Assembly: GCF_009697385.1 (NCBI RefSeq)
Contig: NZ_VUNL01000004.1
Coordinates: 1-64,000 of the forward strand
Direction: 5' to 3'
DNA: 64,000 nt
Origin: Wylensekiella montiformis
Lineage (GTDB): Bacteria; Bacillota; Negativicutes; Selenomonadales; Selenomonadaceae
This document shows, piece by piece, positions 33,637 to 42,647 of this stretch; the first letter of the stretch is position 1, and each line of letters begins with the position of its first letter. Made by a program: the position numbers and the translations under genes. The notes under the pieces were generated by a model. That model saw only the letters and a list, made by a program, of their open reading frames with translations. It had not been told where the DNA came from and did no database searches.

Positions 33637-34545
33637 TCAGCGCGCAAACAGCGCTTCGCCCATCATATGCGGAGAAATCCGCAGCGAGATGCTGTCCGCC
33701 ACCAGATTCCGCTCCTCTTCGTCAAAGCATTTATTCGTAATGCCCATATCCAGCGCCCGACGCACCGGAAGCCCGAGCTCTGCAAGGCGCAATGCGTCCA
33801 GAAGGCCGCGCAGATCCACAGCCTTGCCGGAAATCTCCGCATTCTCATACTTCTGCCGCAAATCGAGGAAAAGCCCGGCAAACAAAGCCCGTCCCTTTCC
33901 GCTCAGGCGCGGGAACTCCGCACCGAGCAGCTTTTCCAGACCTTCCCCGTCAAGCGGCGGCATCTGCAGCACCACGAAGCGCGAGGCCAGCGCTTCGTTG
34001 AGTTCGCGCGTTCCCGCATAGCCGTGATTCATCGTTGCGACAAACCGCGCGGCCGGATGAAGCTGCAGCCTCCCCTGTCCCGGCACATCGAGAATCCGGC
34101 GAAAGTCCAGCAGCGAATGAAGAACAGCCAGCGCCTCATTGCGCGCCATATTGATCTCATCGAGAATGCCAAAACCGCCCGCCGAAGCGCAGGCATAAAC
34201 CGGCCCCGGCCGGAATACGACCGCTCCGTCGCGAAAGGTATCGGTTCCCAGCAAAGAAGCGGCATCCATATTGATATGAAACGAAACATTCCAGTCCGGA
34301 CGCCCGAAGGCCGCCGCCAGCGTCTCCGCCAGCACATTTTTCCCCGTGGCCTTCGGCCCGGCCAACAGCAGATTTTCCCCGGCCAGCATAGCAGCGGCCG
34401 CCGCTTCCAGCACCTCCCGGCCGTAATACGGGTACCTCGGACGCGCCAGGCCGCGGCCGCCCTGCCACGGATACCGGCGGCGATATTCCTCCACACCGCG
34501 CAGCAGCGCCTCGGAAACTCCCTGCTCCCGCCAAAACTCCAGCAT
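33637..34545 (-). CDS. MoxR-type AAA+ ATPase
   Basis: A 302-residue AAA+ protein of the MoxR/CbbQ/NorQ type. Walker A is GPKATGKN (about 63), with Asn after the lysine instead of Ser or Thr. Walker B is GILDEINMA (about 125), followed by sensor 1 FVATMNHGYAGT (about 168) and the arginine-finger region NEALASRF. Start at 34545 follows GAGGAG. It is 18 bp upstream of the vWA gene and 36 bp downstream of the TPR protein gene, so the three probably form one operon. Confidence 0.86.
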   Translation of the reverse strand: MLEFWREQGVSEALLRGVEEYRRRYPWQGGRGLARPRYPYYGREVLEAAAAAMLAGENLLLAGPKATGKNVLAETLAAAFGRPDWNVSFHINMDAASLLGTDTFRDGAVVFRPGPVYACASAGGFGILDEINMARNEALAVLHSLLDFRRILDVPGQGRLQLHPAARFVATMNHGYAGTRELNEALASRFVVLQMPPLDGEGLEKLLGAEFPRLSGKGRALFAGLFLDLRQKYENAEISGKAVDLRGLLDALRLAELGLPVRRALDMGITNKCFDEEERNLVADSISLRISPHMMGEALFAR

Positions 34546-34581
34546 AACCTCTCCTCTTCTCTCTTGAATCGCTTTCCACGC

Positions 34582-35643
34582 TCAACGCATCCTGTTCCGG
34601 CAGCCCTCCCTCTCGGTCAGGCGAAAGGCGGGCTGCTCCGGCATGAGATGGCGGCTCCGCCGGCTGTTGATGGTTCCGTCGATGATTTCACCGATGATTT
34701 TCCCCCAGTCCACGCCATGACCGGACGGCGCCGCCTCCGCGGGATGAGCCTTCGCCTCGGCGCGGCGCAGGGCGGCGCCGATCTCCGGATCATTATGCCC
34801 CGACGCATCCCATGCCAGCCGAAGCTCCTCACAGGCATCCTGCCAGCGCCCGCGATCGTAATAAATCCTGCCGCGGTAATAATGCGCGCGCCAGACCGGA
34901 TACACGCCGTCATCATGCGGAATACGCTGCGTTTCATTGAAATCCTCCAGCGCCCGCCGCTCCGCATGCTGCTCATAATAAGCCCGGCCGCGCAGATAAT
35001 AAGCGTATGCCAGCGGGCTGTCCGTAACCGACCGGTCCCCGATCACGGCCGTCAGCTCACGAACCGCCGTCTGATGCTCGCCGCGCTGAATCAAAGACAC
35101 GCAGCGATCAAAAATCTGCCCCAGCGTATACTGTTTTTCCAGCTTTGTCCCCAGCCGATCCTTTTCCGAACCGGCGGCCTCCTTGTATTTTTCCAGCAGC
35201 TCCTCATTCTGCTTGCGCAGATCATCCCTCTCCTTCTGCAGCTTTTCCAATTCCTCGCGCTTCTGCATCATCGCTTTGAGATCCATCTTATCCGGATCGA
35301 TTTCTGCGGTCAATGTCACGGTATAGCGCCAGACATTCCCCAGCAGCTCGGGCACATCCTTCTCCGAAGTCACCTTCAGCACCGCGCCGGATAAAACGCG
35401 CACATCGTCTTCCGTCAGCGTCATATTCTCGGACCGGGAATAACTCTCCACATAAACGCCCGCCTTTTCCACGGCGATTCGCATGGCTTCCTGCCGCGCC
35501 GCGTCCTTCGCGATGCGGGGCGAATCATTCTCCCCCATCACATAAACCCCGGTGGCCGTAATGCGCTGCGGCGACGCTTCACCGGCCGCTGCCGCCGCCA
35601 ACACCAGAAAAAACACCGCCATCGCCGTCAACCAATTCCTCAT
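34582..35643 (-). CDS. Exported protein with coiled coil and TPR-like repeats
   Basis: A 353-residue protein: signal peptide (RNWLTAMAVFFLVLAAAAAGEAS), a domain of about 100 residues (ITATGVYVMGENDSPRIAKDAA...GVYVESYS) that resembles the N-terminal domain of FlgT or LPP20-type envelope proteins, a charged coiled coil (about 115-160, LEKLQKERDDLRKQNEE) and TPR-like helices (about 170-290; LAYAYYLRGRAYYEQ, RAHYYRGRIYYDRG). The start at 35643 has GAAGG upstream and gives the signal peptide; a reading 18 codons longer would bury it. It is the first gene of the TPR-MoxR-vWA set, which is unusual because the MoxR partners are cytoplasmic. Confidence 0.75.
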   Translation of the reverse strand: MRNWLTAMAVFFLVLAAAAAGEASPQRITATGVYVMGENDSPRIAKDAARQEAMRIAVEKAGVYVESYSRSENMTLTEDDVRVLSGAVLKVTSEKDVPELLGNVWRYTVTLTAEIDPDKMDLKAMMQKREELEKLQKERDDLRKQNEELLEKYKEAAGSEKDRLGTKLEKQYTLGQIFDRCVSLIQRGEHQTAVRELTAVIGDRSVTDSPLAYAYYLRGRAYYEQHAERRALEDFNETQRIPHDDGVYPVWRAHYYRGRIYYDRGRWQDACEELRLAWDASGHNDPEIGAALRRAEAKAHPAEAAPSGHGVDWGKIIGEIIDGTINSRRSRHLMPEQPAFRLTEREGCRNRMR

Positions 35644-35841
35644 TCCAACACCTTCTTCAATGAGCAGGTTTCCCCGCAATGTCTCCATGATCTCCATTTT
35701 CCCATCATAAAAGAAATAGTTGACAAAGTCATTAATTGATTTTTATATTTGGATTAAAATCTGCCGCAACATCCATGCTTTGTTTCTTCGTTTTTTTCTT
35801 CGCCGTCCGGGAAAAATCCTGCCGTCCGGCCCAATTTCTGC

Positions 35842-35870
35842 AAAAAAAGACCCCCGATCACCGGGAGTCT
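35842..35870 (-). terminator. Rho-independent terminator of tRNA-Thr
   Basis: GACTCCCG pairs with CGGGGGTC (one G-T pair), followed on the minus strand by seven T. Confidence 0.85.
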
Positions 35871-35881
35871 TGAATGTACTA

Positions 35882-35957
35882 TGGAGCTGATTATAGGACT
35901 TGAACCTACGACCTGCTCATTACGAATGAGCTGCTCTACCAACTGAGCTAAATCAGC
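35882..35957 (-). tRNA. tRNA-Thr (anticodon CGT)
   Basis: 76 nt including an encoded CCA. Acceptor GCTGATT pairs with AATCAGC; D stem GCTC/GAGC; anticodon stem GCTCA/TGAGC with loop TTCGTAA, giving anticodon CGT for codon ACG; T arm GTAGG-TTCAAGT-CCTAT. It has its own consensus promoter and terminator and stands alone. Confidence 0.97.
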
Positions 35958-35989
35958 ACAACCAACCGCTTGCGCGACTGACAAAATAT

Positions 35990-36018
35990 ATTATAGCGGA
36001 TCGATCTCATCCTGTCAA
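35990..36018 (-). promoter_or_regulatory. Consensus promoter of tRNA-Thr
   Basis: On the minus strand, TTGACA (36013-36018), 17-nt spacer, TATAAT (35990-35995), about 32 bp upstream of the mature tRNA. It may also transcribe from read-through past the gene at 36048. Confidence 0.9.
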
Positions 36019-36047
36019 CTATTATTTTTATCCGATCGAAACGATCG

Positions 36048-36620
36048 TCACATCTTTTTCAATCCGAACCACTGGCAGGAAGCGTCCCAGAATGCCTGCG
36101 CCTGGAAGTCCGTCCGCCCGTAGCCGTCCGTGCTCGTGATAATCAGCTGCTGATCAACGATCTGCGAAACGATCCGATGCCAGCGATCCACACGGAATCC
36201 GAGATTCGACAGGCTGTTCCACGAAATATATGTCGTCCAAAGTCCGTTATGTTTGCCGACCAGCCAATATCCACAGTTTTTGTCCTGTGCGCCGCGCACG
36301 GCGATGATCTCAAACAGACGCATGCCCGGGTCCGTCGTTTCGATGGCGCGCACCTGAAAATTCACTCCCGTATAATGCCCGTCAAAGCTGTTGAACGACA
36401 GGAAATCCTTTGTCCCGTCGGCGCTCATAAGACGCAGCACACGTCCGTCGGAGACAAACTTGATGTTCTGCCCGTCCTGATCCGATGCGGTCACCGTCTT
36501 ATCCGCAATCGTCATACTCTGGCTGATGCCTGTGACCATCATGGCGTCCGCCTGCCCCTGAGCAAAAAACAGTGAAGCGGCAATCCCGGCCGCTGCAAAA
36601 CATGTACTGATTCGATTCAT
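36048..36620 (-). CDS. Secreted protein of unknown function
   Basis: A 190-residue protein with a signal peptide (about 1-26, ending GQADA) followed by a beta-rich domain (ITVADKTVTASDQ-type segment, FLSFNSFDGHYTGVNFQVRAI, CGYWLVGKHNGLWTTYISW, CQWFGLKKM at the end). Two cysteines (in DKNCGYW and DASCQWF) could form a disulphide after export. No family is recognised. It is transcribed divergently from the cheB-like gene, with a TATAAT -10 in the shared region. Confidence 0.65.
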   Translation of the reverse strand: MNRISTCFAAAGIAASLFFAQGQADAMMVTGISQSMTIADKTVTASDQDGQNIKFVSDGRVLRLMSADGTKDFLSFNSFDGHYTGVNFQVRAIETTDPGMRLFEIIAVRGAQDKNCGYWLVGKHNGLWTTYISWNSLSNLGFRVDRWHRIVSQIVDQQLIITSTDGYGRTDFQAQAFWDASCQWFGLKKM

Positions 36621-36719
36621 CTCGCCAACACTCCTATCTCTTTCTGAATCCGATACGATCTTTCCATAGATAAGTTCTGTATGATTATAGTTTCCACATT
36701 GCCCGTCATTTTCCTTCTT

Positions 36720-36747
36720 TTCACCGCAAAGTAGATTGTGTTACAAT
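36720..36747 (+). promoter_or_regulatory. Candidate promoter of the CheB-like gene
   Basis: TTCACC (36720-36725), 16-nt spacer, TACAAT (36742-36747), about 58 bp upstream of the start. Confidence 0.45.
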
Positions 36748-36804
36748 AATATATTGAATACACGGTACGGACAAGGCCATACTACGATGAGAGGACGGGA
36801 TTTC

Positions 36805-37911
36805 ATGCGCGGACTGCGAATACTGATTATTGACAACTCCATCTTCTTTCAGGACACCTGTACACGGGAGCTGGCGCAGCGCCTTCCCGCCGGCAGCCTG
36901 CTGGAAAAGGCCGGCGATCCGGTGGAAGCCCGGAACAAAATCGGCTTATTCCGGCCGAACCTCATCCTTCTGAACTTTTCCCTCGCAGTCATCACCGTCG
37001 ACGGGAACATGTTTCTTCCGCTGCTCGTCAGCCGTCATCCGAAGCTGCCGGTCATCAGCTACGGACTGCTTCCCGGCAGCCGGAACACCGCCCTGAACAT
37101 GGGCGCCGCCGAATACCTGCCGAAACCGGGGCCGGAAAAAAACAGCGCCGCCTTCTTTGACCAGCTGGCCAAGCTCATCTGTTCCTGTCCTCCCGAACGC
37201 AACGCCGCGTCCGGGCAGGAACAGATGGTAGGCCCCGGCGCCATCGTGACGCGCGAAGTGTGGCATGCCGCCATGGTCCCCCCGGCAGCGCCGCGCAGCC
37301 CGGGCGCAGCACCGGAGCCAAAGACTTTTCCGACGCCGCGCCCGGACACCCGCATCATCGCCATCGGCTCCTCCACGGGCGGCACGGAAGCCCTCTCTGC
37401 CATATTGACGCAGCTTCGTCCGCCCCTGCCGGGGATCGTCGTCGTCCAGCACATCCCGCCGATGTTCTCCCGGCTGCTGTCGCAGCGCCTGAACGAAGAA
37501 TGTGTCCTGACGATCAAAGAGGGTGCTTCCGGCGACGAGGTTCAGCCGGACCATGTCTATATCGCGCCGGGAAACCACCACATGACCGTCCGGTGCCACG
37601 AAGGCCGGATCTATCTCGACTGCCGCCCCGGGCCGCCGGTCCACAGCTGCTGCCCCTCCGTCGATGTCCTGTTTGACTCCATAGCCAGCCAGATCGGCGC
37701 GCGGGCTCTCGGCGTCATCCTGACCGGCATGGGCCGCGACGGCGCCGCAGGGCTTCTCCACATGCGTCAGCAGGGCGCGCTGACGCTCGGTCAGGATCAG
37801 GCGACCAGCGTCGTATACGGCATGCCGAAGGCGGCGTTCGATCTCGGCGCCGTCATGCAGCAGGTTCCGCTGCCCGGCCTCGCCGGTGCCATTTCCCGCC
37901 TCGTGCGCTAA
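36805..37911 (+). CDS. CheB-type protein-glutamate methylesterase with degenerate receiver
   Basis: Chemoreceptor methylesterase/deamidase family, 368 residues. The C-terminal catalytic domain (about 180-365) has the full triad: Ser190 in GSSTGGTEAL, His216 in VVQHIPP and Asp312 in GMGRDGAAG. The N-terminal receiver-like domain (about 1-120) carries Asn57 at the phospho-acceptor position (LILLNFSLAVITVDG), so the normal phosphorylation switch is lost or altered; Lys107 is kept. Start at 36805 has GAGG upstream; an ATG six codons earlier is an alternative. No CheA, CheR or receptor gene is near, so it is an orphan. It ends 7 bp from the convergent permease gene. Confidence 0.87.
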   Translation: MRGLRILIIDNSIFFQDTCTRELAQRLPAGSLLEKAGDPVEARNKIGLFRPNLILLNFSLAVITVDGNMFLPLLVSRHPKLPVISYGLLPGSRNTALNMGAAEYLPKPGPEKNSAAFFDQLAKLICSCPPERNAASGQEQMVGPGAIVTREVWHAAMVPPAAPRSPGAAPEPKTFPTPRPDTRIIAIGSSTGGTEALSAILTQLRPPLPGIVVVQHIPPMFSRLLSQRLNEECVLTIKEGASGDEVQPDHVYIAPGNHHMTVRCHEGRIYLDCRPGPPVHSCCPSVDVLFDSIASQIGARALGVILTGMGRDGAAGLLHMRQQGALTLGQDQATSVVYGMPKAAFDLGAVMQQVPLPGLAGAISRLVR

Positions 37912-37918
37912 GCTCCGC

Positions 37919-39265
37919 TCATCCGCGCCGATACTCGCGGAACCGATAGCCCGCCCAAAGCAGCAGCAGCCAAACCGGCAAAAGCCAGACCGCCAGCCGC
38001 ATGTCCGGAATCTGCGTCATGAAAAACCAGATCCCGATCAAAAACGCCAAGCAAAGATAATTGATCACCGGACAGAGCGGCGCCCGGAATTTCGTTTCCC
38101 GCCCCTCCCGGCGGCATTGCCGGCGGAACTTCAAATGCGTGATCGTTATGACCATCCAGCTGATCGTCGCCGCAATCGTAGCCACCGACATCAGATACAT
38201 AAAAATTTTTCCCGGGAAAAAATAATTCAGCGCCACGCAGATCAGCGTGATGCCCGAGGAAACGAAGATACCGCGCACCGGCACACCGCGGCCGGAAAGA
38301 CGGCCGAGAAACTCCGGCGCCTCTTCCTTGGTGGCCAGTCCGTAGAGCATCCGGCTGTTGCTGTAAATGGCGGAATTATAAACGGAAACCGCCGCCGTCA
38401 GAACGACAAAATTCAGGATATGTGCAGCCGCCGGAACGCCGACATACGAAAAGATCTGGACAAACGGGCTGGCCTCCATGCCGACCTGATTCCACGGCCA
38501 AAGCGCCATAAGCACGGCCATGGTGCCGACATAAAACAGCAGGATCCGCCAGATGACCTGATTGATCGCCCGCGGAATCGTATGATCCGGATCTTCGGCT
38601 TCGCCCGCCGTAATACCGATCAGTTCGATGCCGCCGAAGGAAAACATAACGACCGTAACCGACAGGGCCAGCCCCCACCATCCATTCGGCAGAAATCCGC
38701 CGTTGCGCCAGAGGTTGCTGAAATTGTCTGGAAAGGCCTGCGGGCCGCTGAAGAGCAGATACAGCCCCATCACGATCATCATCACGATGGCGGAAATCTT
38801 GATGAGCGCCATCCAAAATTCAAATTCGCCGTACAGGCGGACATTGATGAGATTGACCGCCGTGATCACGACCAGGCAGACCAGCGCTGCCGCCCATTGC
38901 GGCAGATCCGGATACCAGAACTGCATATAGATCCCCACGGCGGTAAGCTCCGCCATAGAGACCAGCACATAATTGAACCAATAATTCCAGCCGGACAAAA
39001 AGCCCGGGAACCGTCCCCAGTATTTCGTCGCATAATAGCTGAACGAGCCAGATACCGGCTCGTCCACGGCCATTTCGCCGAGCATGCGCATGATAAAGAA
39101 AATCACGGCGCCGCCGATCAGATAAGCCAGCATGACCGCGGGGCCGGCCAGCGCGATCGTCGATGCGGAACCATAGAAAAGCCCGGTTCCAATGGCTCCG
39201 CCGAGAGCGATCATCTGCAAATGACGGTTCTTCAGCCCGCGCTTCATTTTTATCGGTTCACTCAT
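37919..39265 (-). CDS. Amino acid permease, APC superfamily (AAT family)
   Basis: Proton-coupled amino acid symporter of the inner membrane. The 448-residue product has twelve predicted membrane helices and the family N terminus GLKNRHLQMIALGGAIGTGLFYGSA; the segment GGIELIGITAGEAEDP (about 218) matches helix 6 and loop of AroP/GabP-like permeases. Substrate cannot be assigned. ATG at 39265 is preferred over 39274, giving a 9-nt spacing to GGGAG. It is convergent with the CheB-like gene. Confidence 0.9.
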   Translation of the reverse strand: MSEPIKMKRGLKNRHLQMIALGGAIGTGLFYGSASTIALAGPAVMLAYLIGGAVIFFIMRMLGEMAVDEPVSGSFSYYATKYWGRFPGFLSGWNYWFNYVLVSMAELTAVGIYMQFWYPDLPQWAAALVCLVVITAVNLINVRLYGEFEFWMALIKISAIVMMIVMGLYLLFSGPQAFPDNFSNLWRNGGFLPNGWWGLALSVTVVMFSFGGIELIGITAGEAEDPDHTIPRAINQVIWRILLFYVGTMAVLMALWPWNQVGMEASPFVQIFSYVGVPAAAHILNFVVLTAAVSVYNSAIYSNSRMLYGLATKEEAPEFLGRLSGRGVPVRGIFVSSGITLICVALNYFFPGKIFMYLMSVATIAATISWMVITITHLKFRRQCRREGRETKFRAPLCPVINYLCLAFLIGIWFFMTQIPDMRLAVWLLPVWLLLLWAGYRFREYRRG

Positions 39266-39349
39266 AAACTTCATCTCCCAAAAAACAAACGTACCGGACT
39301 ATTATACCATCATTAGCAAATCCTTTACAACTCCGTACCATCGCCCCCC

Positions 39350-39399
39350 AAAAAAAGATTCACCGCCTGCCCGTTTCCGGGAAGGCGGTGAATCTTTTT
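39350..39399 (-). terminator. Rho-independent terminator of the secG-est-rnr-smpB genes
   Basis: A 15-bp inverted repeat (AAAGATTCACCGCCT with AGGCGGTGAATCTTT) is followed on the minus strand by a T-run. Its proximal arm overlaps the smpB stop by one base. Confidence 0.9.
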
Positions 39400-39872
39400 C
39401 AGCCGCGCTGCCGGTCCTTCAGCGCACGCTCTATGTCGCGCTTCGCCGCTCTGGCCTGCAGATCCTGCCGCTTGTCGTAATTGTGCTTGCCGCTGGCAAG
39501 GGCCAGTTCCAACTTGGCCCGCCCGTGCTTGAAATACACCTTGAGCGGCACCAGCGTATACCCTTTTTCACGCGTCTTGCTGAACAGCCGGACGATCTCC
39601 GCCTTGTGCATCAGCAGCTTGCGCGCGCGCAGCGGATCATGATTGAAGATATTCCCCTGCTCGTACGGGCTGATGTGCATGTGCTCCACAAAAACCTCGC
39701 CGTTCCGGATGACGGCATAACTGTCCTTGAGATTTGCCCGGCCGGCCCGCAGAGACTTGACCTCCGTGCCCTGCAGTGCCAGACCGGTTTCAAAGGTTTC
39801 ATGGATGAAGAAATCATGACGTGCCTTGCGATTCTCGCAGACGATCTTTATCGCGATATTTTTCTTGCCCAA
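39399..39872 (-). CDS. smpB: SsrA-binding protein
   Basis: Partner of tmRNA in rescue of stalled ribosomes. The 157-residue product has the family N terminus ([24 protein letters not shown]), [18 protein letters not shown] (about 36-53), and a basic C terminus with [11 protein letters not shown]. It lies 40 bp downstream of rnr, the order conserved in Firmicutes; RNase R and SmpB act together in trans-translation. No ssrA gene is seen in the window. Confidence 0.97.
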   Translation of the reverse strand: MGKKNIAIKIVCENRKARHDFFIHETFETGLALQGTEVKSLRAGRANLKDSYAVIRNGEVFVEHMHISPYEQGNIFNHDPLRARKLLMHKAEIVRLFSKTREKGYTLVPLKVYFKHGRAKLELALASGKHNYDKRQDLQARAAKRDIERALKDRQRG

Positions 39873-39912
39873 TGTTCCTCACCTTGCCGTATTCCCTGTT
39901 TTCTTCCGCCCG

Positions 39913-42582
39913 TCATTTGCTGTTTCCGGTTGAACGCTCGGTCCGATGATGCGGGCGCGGCCGATGCTTCGGCGCCCCGCCGGCCTGCCCGGCCTGTGCT
40001 TCCTCCCGCATCTTGCGCTCGTGATAGCCCGGCGGATCCGGCCAGACCGCGCTGTTGAGTCCCGTCACGCGGACGCGGTGATAATCCGCACCGGGACGGC
40101 CGCTGTGGCCCTCTGCACCGCCCCGGCGCTCGTCCTTTCCGGCCGGGCGCCGGTCTTTTCCTGCCGCTTTACCCCGCTTGCCTTTCTTTTCCGGTTCCGG
40201 ATGGGAAAGCTTTTCTCCCGAAGCGCCGCGCTTGCGGTTCCGCCCGCCGCGGTGCTTTTTCTTTTTCGGCGTACCGGCATCCTCTACCGGCTCGGCAATA
40301 ATATCCCGGATCTTCGGCTTCCTGCTACTTTCCCCGCGCGCCGGCCGGCTTTCGCCGCGCTTTTTGCCTCTCTCCTCTTTATGCCCGGCAGAGCTCTCTT
40401 TGCGGCCGCCGCGCACGGCGTTTTTCATCGCCGCCGGATCGTAAGCCCCATTGTCCTTGAGCACAAAGTCCAGATTGCGTTCCTCGACATTGGCCCGGAC
40501 AAGCAGAATCTGTACCTCATCGCCGAGCCGGTATTTCTTCTGCGTGCGCTCGCCGACCATGGCATACTGCTCCTCCACATAGTCATAATAATCATTGACC
40601 ATTGTCGATACATGGACCAGCCCCTCCACGCCGTTATCCAGCTCGACAAAAAGGCCGAATGCCGTAACGCCGCTGATGATGCCGTCGAACGTTTCGCCGA
40701 CAAACTGCGCCATGTATTCAATCTTCTTCATATCCGTCGTTTCGCGCTCCGCCTCGATCGCAACGCGCTCGCGCTGTGAGGCATGCTCGGCGATCTCCGG
40801 CAGGACGCTACGAAGTTTCACCTGACGTTCCGCCGGCATGGTTCCCGTCGCAAACGTCTCACGCAGCAGCCGGTGAACGATAAGATCCGGATAGCGGCGG
40901 ATCGGCGACGTGAAGTGCGTATAGTAGCGCGCAGCCAGACCGAAATGGCCGAGGCTGAGCTCTGAGTAACGGGCCTGCTGCATCGAGCGAAGCGCCACCG
41001 TGCTGATGATGCGCTCCTCCGGCCGGCCTTCCACCTTGGACAGCACGCGCTGGACATCCATCGGGCGAATCTGTCCGGCTTCATCGGGACGGACAAACAG
41101 CCCGAACGCCGCCAAAAGGTTATTAAACCGCTCGATTTTCTCCGCGGAAGGCTGCTCATGCACCCGGTACATAAACGGGAGATGCTTTTCATCCATATGG
41201 CGGGCTACCGTCTCATTGGCCGCAAGCATGCACTCCTCGATGATGGATTCCGCCAGCGATCCCTCGCGCTTGATGAGCGCCACCGGATGCCCCTCCGCAT
41301 CCAGCTTGACCTTGACTTCCGGCAACTCGAAATCGATCGATCCGCGGCGATGGCGTTTCTCCTTGAGCACGCCGCGCAGATCGGCCAGCGTTTCCAGCAT
41401 GGTGCGGATGTCCTGATTGTCCGACAAGAACGGCTCTTCCCGGTCGACGAGCACCTTGTTGACGATATGATACGTCAGCCGGCGATAGACATGAATCACC
41501 GCCGGCAGAATCTCATAGCTTGTGACCTCGCCTTCCGGAGAAATCTGCATCTCACAGGCCATGGACAGGCGATCCACGCCCGCATTGAGACTGCAGATGC
41601 CGTTGGAAAGCTCCTTCGGCAGCATCGGGATCACGCGGTCGACGAGATAGACGCTCGTCCCGCGCTCACGAGCCTCGCGGTCCAGCGGCTGATTTTCGCG
41701 CACATACCAGCTGACATCGGCGATGTATACGCCAAGGAAGAACGATCCGTCCTCATTCCGGCGCGCATAAACTCCGTCATCGAGATCCTTGGAGTCCTCG
41801 CCGTCCACCGTGACGATCGGCAGGCTGCGGCGGTCGGCGCGGCCCCGGTATTCCTCCGGCGACGGCTCCTGCTCCACCGCTTCGGCTGCCGCCTGAACCT
41901 CCTCCGGAAACGTCTCCGACAGATCGTACTGACGCATGACCGAGAGCACATCGACGCCGGGATCGCCCGCCTTGCCGAGCACCTCGACGACCTCGCCCTC
42001 CGCATTGCGGCGCCGCTCCGGCCACTTCGTGATCTTTACGACCACCTTGCTTCCCGTCTTGGCGCCATGGAACGCTTTTTTCGGCACAAATACATCCTGT
42101 GTGAGCTTGGTATTGTCCGGCGTCACAAAGCCGAACGTCTTGCTGCGCTCGAACGTGCCGACAATCTTCTCGTTCGCCCGCTCCAAAATGCGCAGAATCT
42201 CTCCTTCGCGGGAGCGGCCGGGCTCCTCCGACGGAGTCACACGGGCCACGACCCGGTCCCCGTGCATCGCGGAGCCGATTCCCGGCCCCGGCACAAACAC
42301 ATCCGTTTCATCTTCGCTCGCACGGACATCCGGGATGATAAACCCGAACCCTTTGGCGCTCATCGACAAACGGCCCACAACCAGATGCATGCGGGACGGC
42401 AGGCCATAGAGATCGCTGCGGTTCCGGATGACCACGCCTTCCTTTTCCAGTTCTTCCAGCGCCGCATCAAAATGCACGAGCTCCTCCTGCGTCAGCCCCA
42501 TGCCTTCAGCCAGATCCTCTGCCAGCAGCGGTTTATAAGCGTCTTCGCGCATATACGCGACAATTCTTTCTTTTAAATCCAT
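39913..42582 (-). CDS. rnr: Ribonuclease R
   Basis: Processive 3'-5' exoribonuclease that degrades structured RNA. The 889-residue product has an N-terminal winged-helix, two cold-shock domains (about 65-210), the RNB catalytic domain (about 240-580) with GEDSKDLDDGVYA containing the metal-binding Asp cluster, an S1 domain (about 625-705) and a long basic C-terminal tail (about 710-889) rich in Arg, Lys, Gly and Ser. The tail is longer than that of E. coli RNase R and may bind RNA. The first ATG is used; GGAG lies 12 nt upstream. It sits between the esterase gene and smpB. Confidence 0.95.
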   Translation of the reverse strand: MDLKERIVAYMREDAYKPLLAEDLAEGMGLTQEELVHFDAALEELEKEGVVIRNRSDLYGLPSRMHLVVGRLSMSAKGFGFIIPDVRASEDETDVFVPGPGIGSAMHGDRVVARVTPSEEPGRSREGEILRILERANEKIVGTFERSKTFGFVTPDNTKLTQDVFVPKKAFHGAKTGSKVVVKITKWPERRRNAEGEVVEVLGKAGDPGVDVLSVMRQYDLSETFPEEVQAAAEAVEQEPSPEEYRGRADRRSLPIVTVDGEDSKDLDDGVYARRNEDGSFFLGVYIADVSWYVRENQPLDREARERGTSVYLVDRVIPMLPKELSNGICSLNAGVDRLSMACEMQISPEGEVTSYEILPAVIHVYRRLTYHIVNKVLVDREEPFLSDNQDIRTMLETLADLRGVLKEKRHRRGSIDFELPEVKVKLDAEGHPVALIKREGSLAESIIEECMLAANETVARHMDEKHLPFMYRVHEQPSAEKIERFNNLLAAFGLFVRPDEAGQIRPMDVQRVLSKVEGRPEERIISTVALRSMQQARYSELSLGHFGLAARYYTHFTSPIRRYPDLIVHRLLRETFATGTMPAERQVKLRSVLPEIAEHASQRERVAIEAERETTDMKKIEYMAQFVGETFDGIISGVTAFGLFVELDNGVEGLVHVSTMVNDYYDYVEEQYAMVGERTQKKYRLGDEVQILLVRANVEERNLDFVLKDNGAYDPAAMKNAVRGGRKESSAGHKEERGKKRGESRPARGESSRKPKIRDIIAEPVEDAGTPKKKKHRGGRNRKRGASGEKLSHPEPEKKGKRGKAAGKDRRPAGKDERRGGAEGHSGRPGADYHRVRVTGLNSAVWPDPPGYHERKMREEAQAGQAGGAPKHRPRPHHRTERSTGNSK

Positions 42583-42647
42583 ACGTTTTCTTTTCTCCTA
42601 TGCGGTCCTTTACGACCAAGTCTTCGATTTTCCTGCAAAAGCGTCCC

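Noticed and set aside
32359-35394. Plus-strand open frame of 1011 codons
   Set aside because: Antisense to vWA, MoxR and TPR genes, low-complexity Arg/Pro/His-rich translation, no ribosome site.
35754-35984. 76-codon minus-strand frame
   Set aside because: It runs through the tRNA-Thr gene and its terminator.
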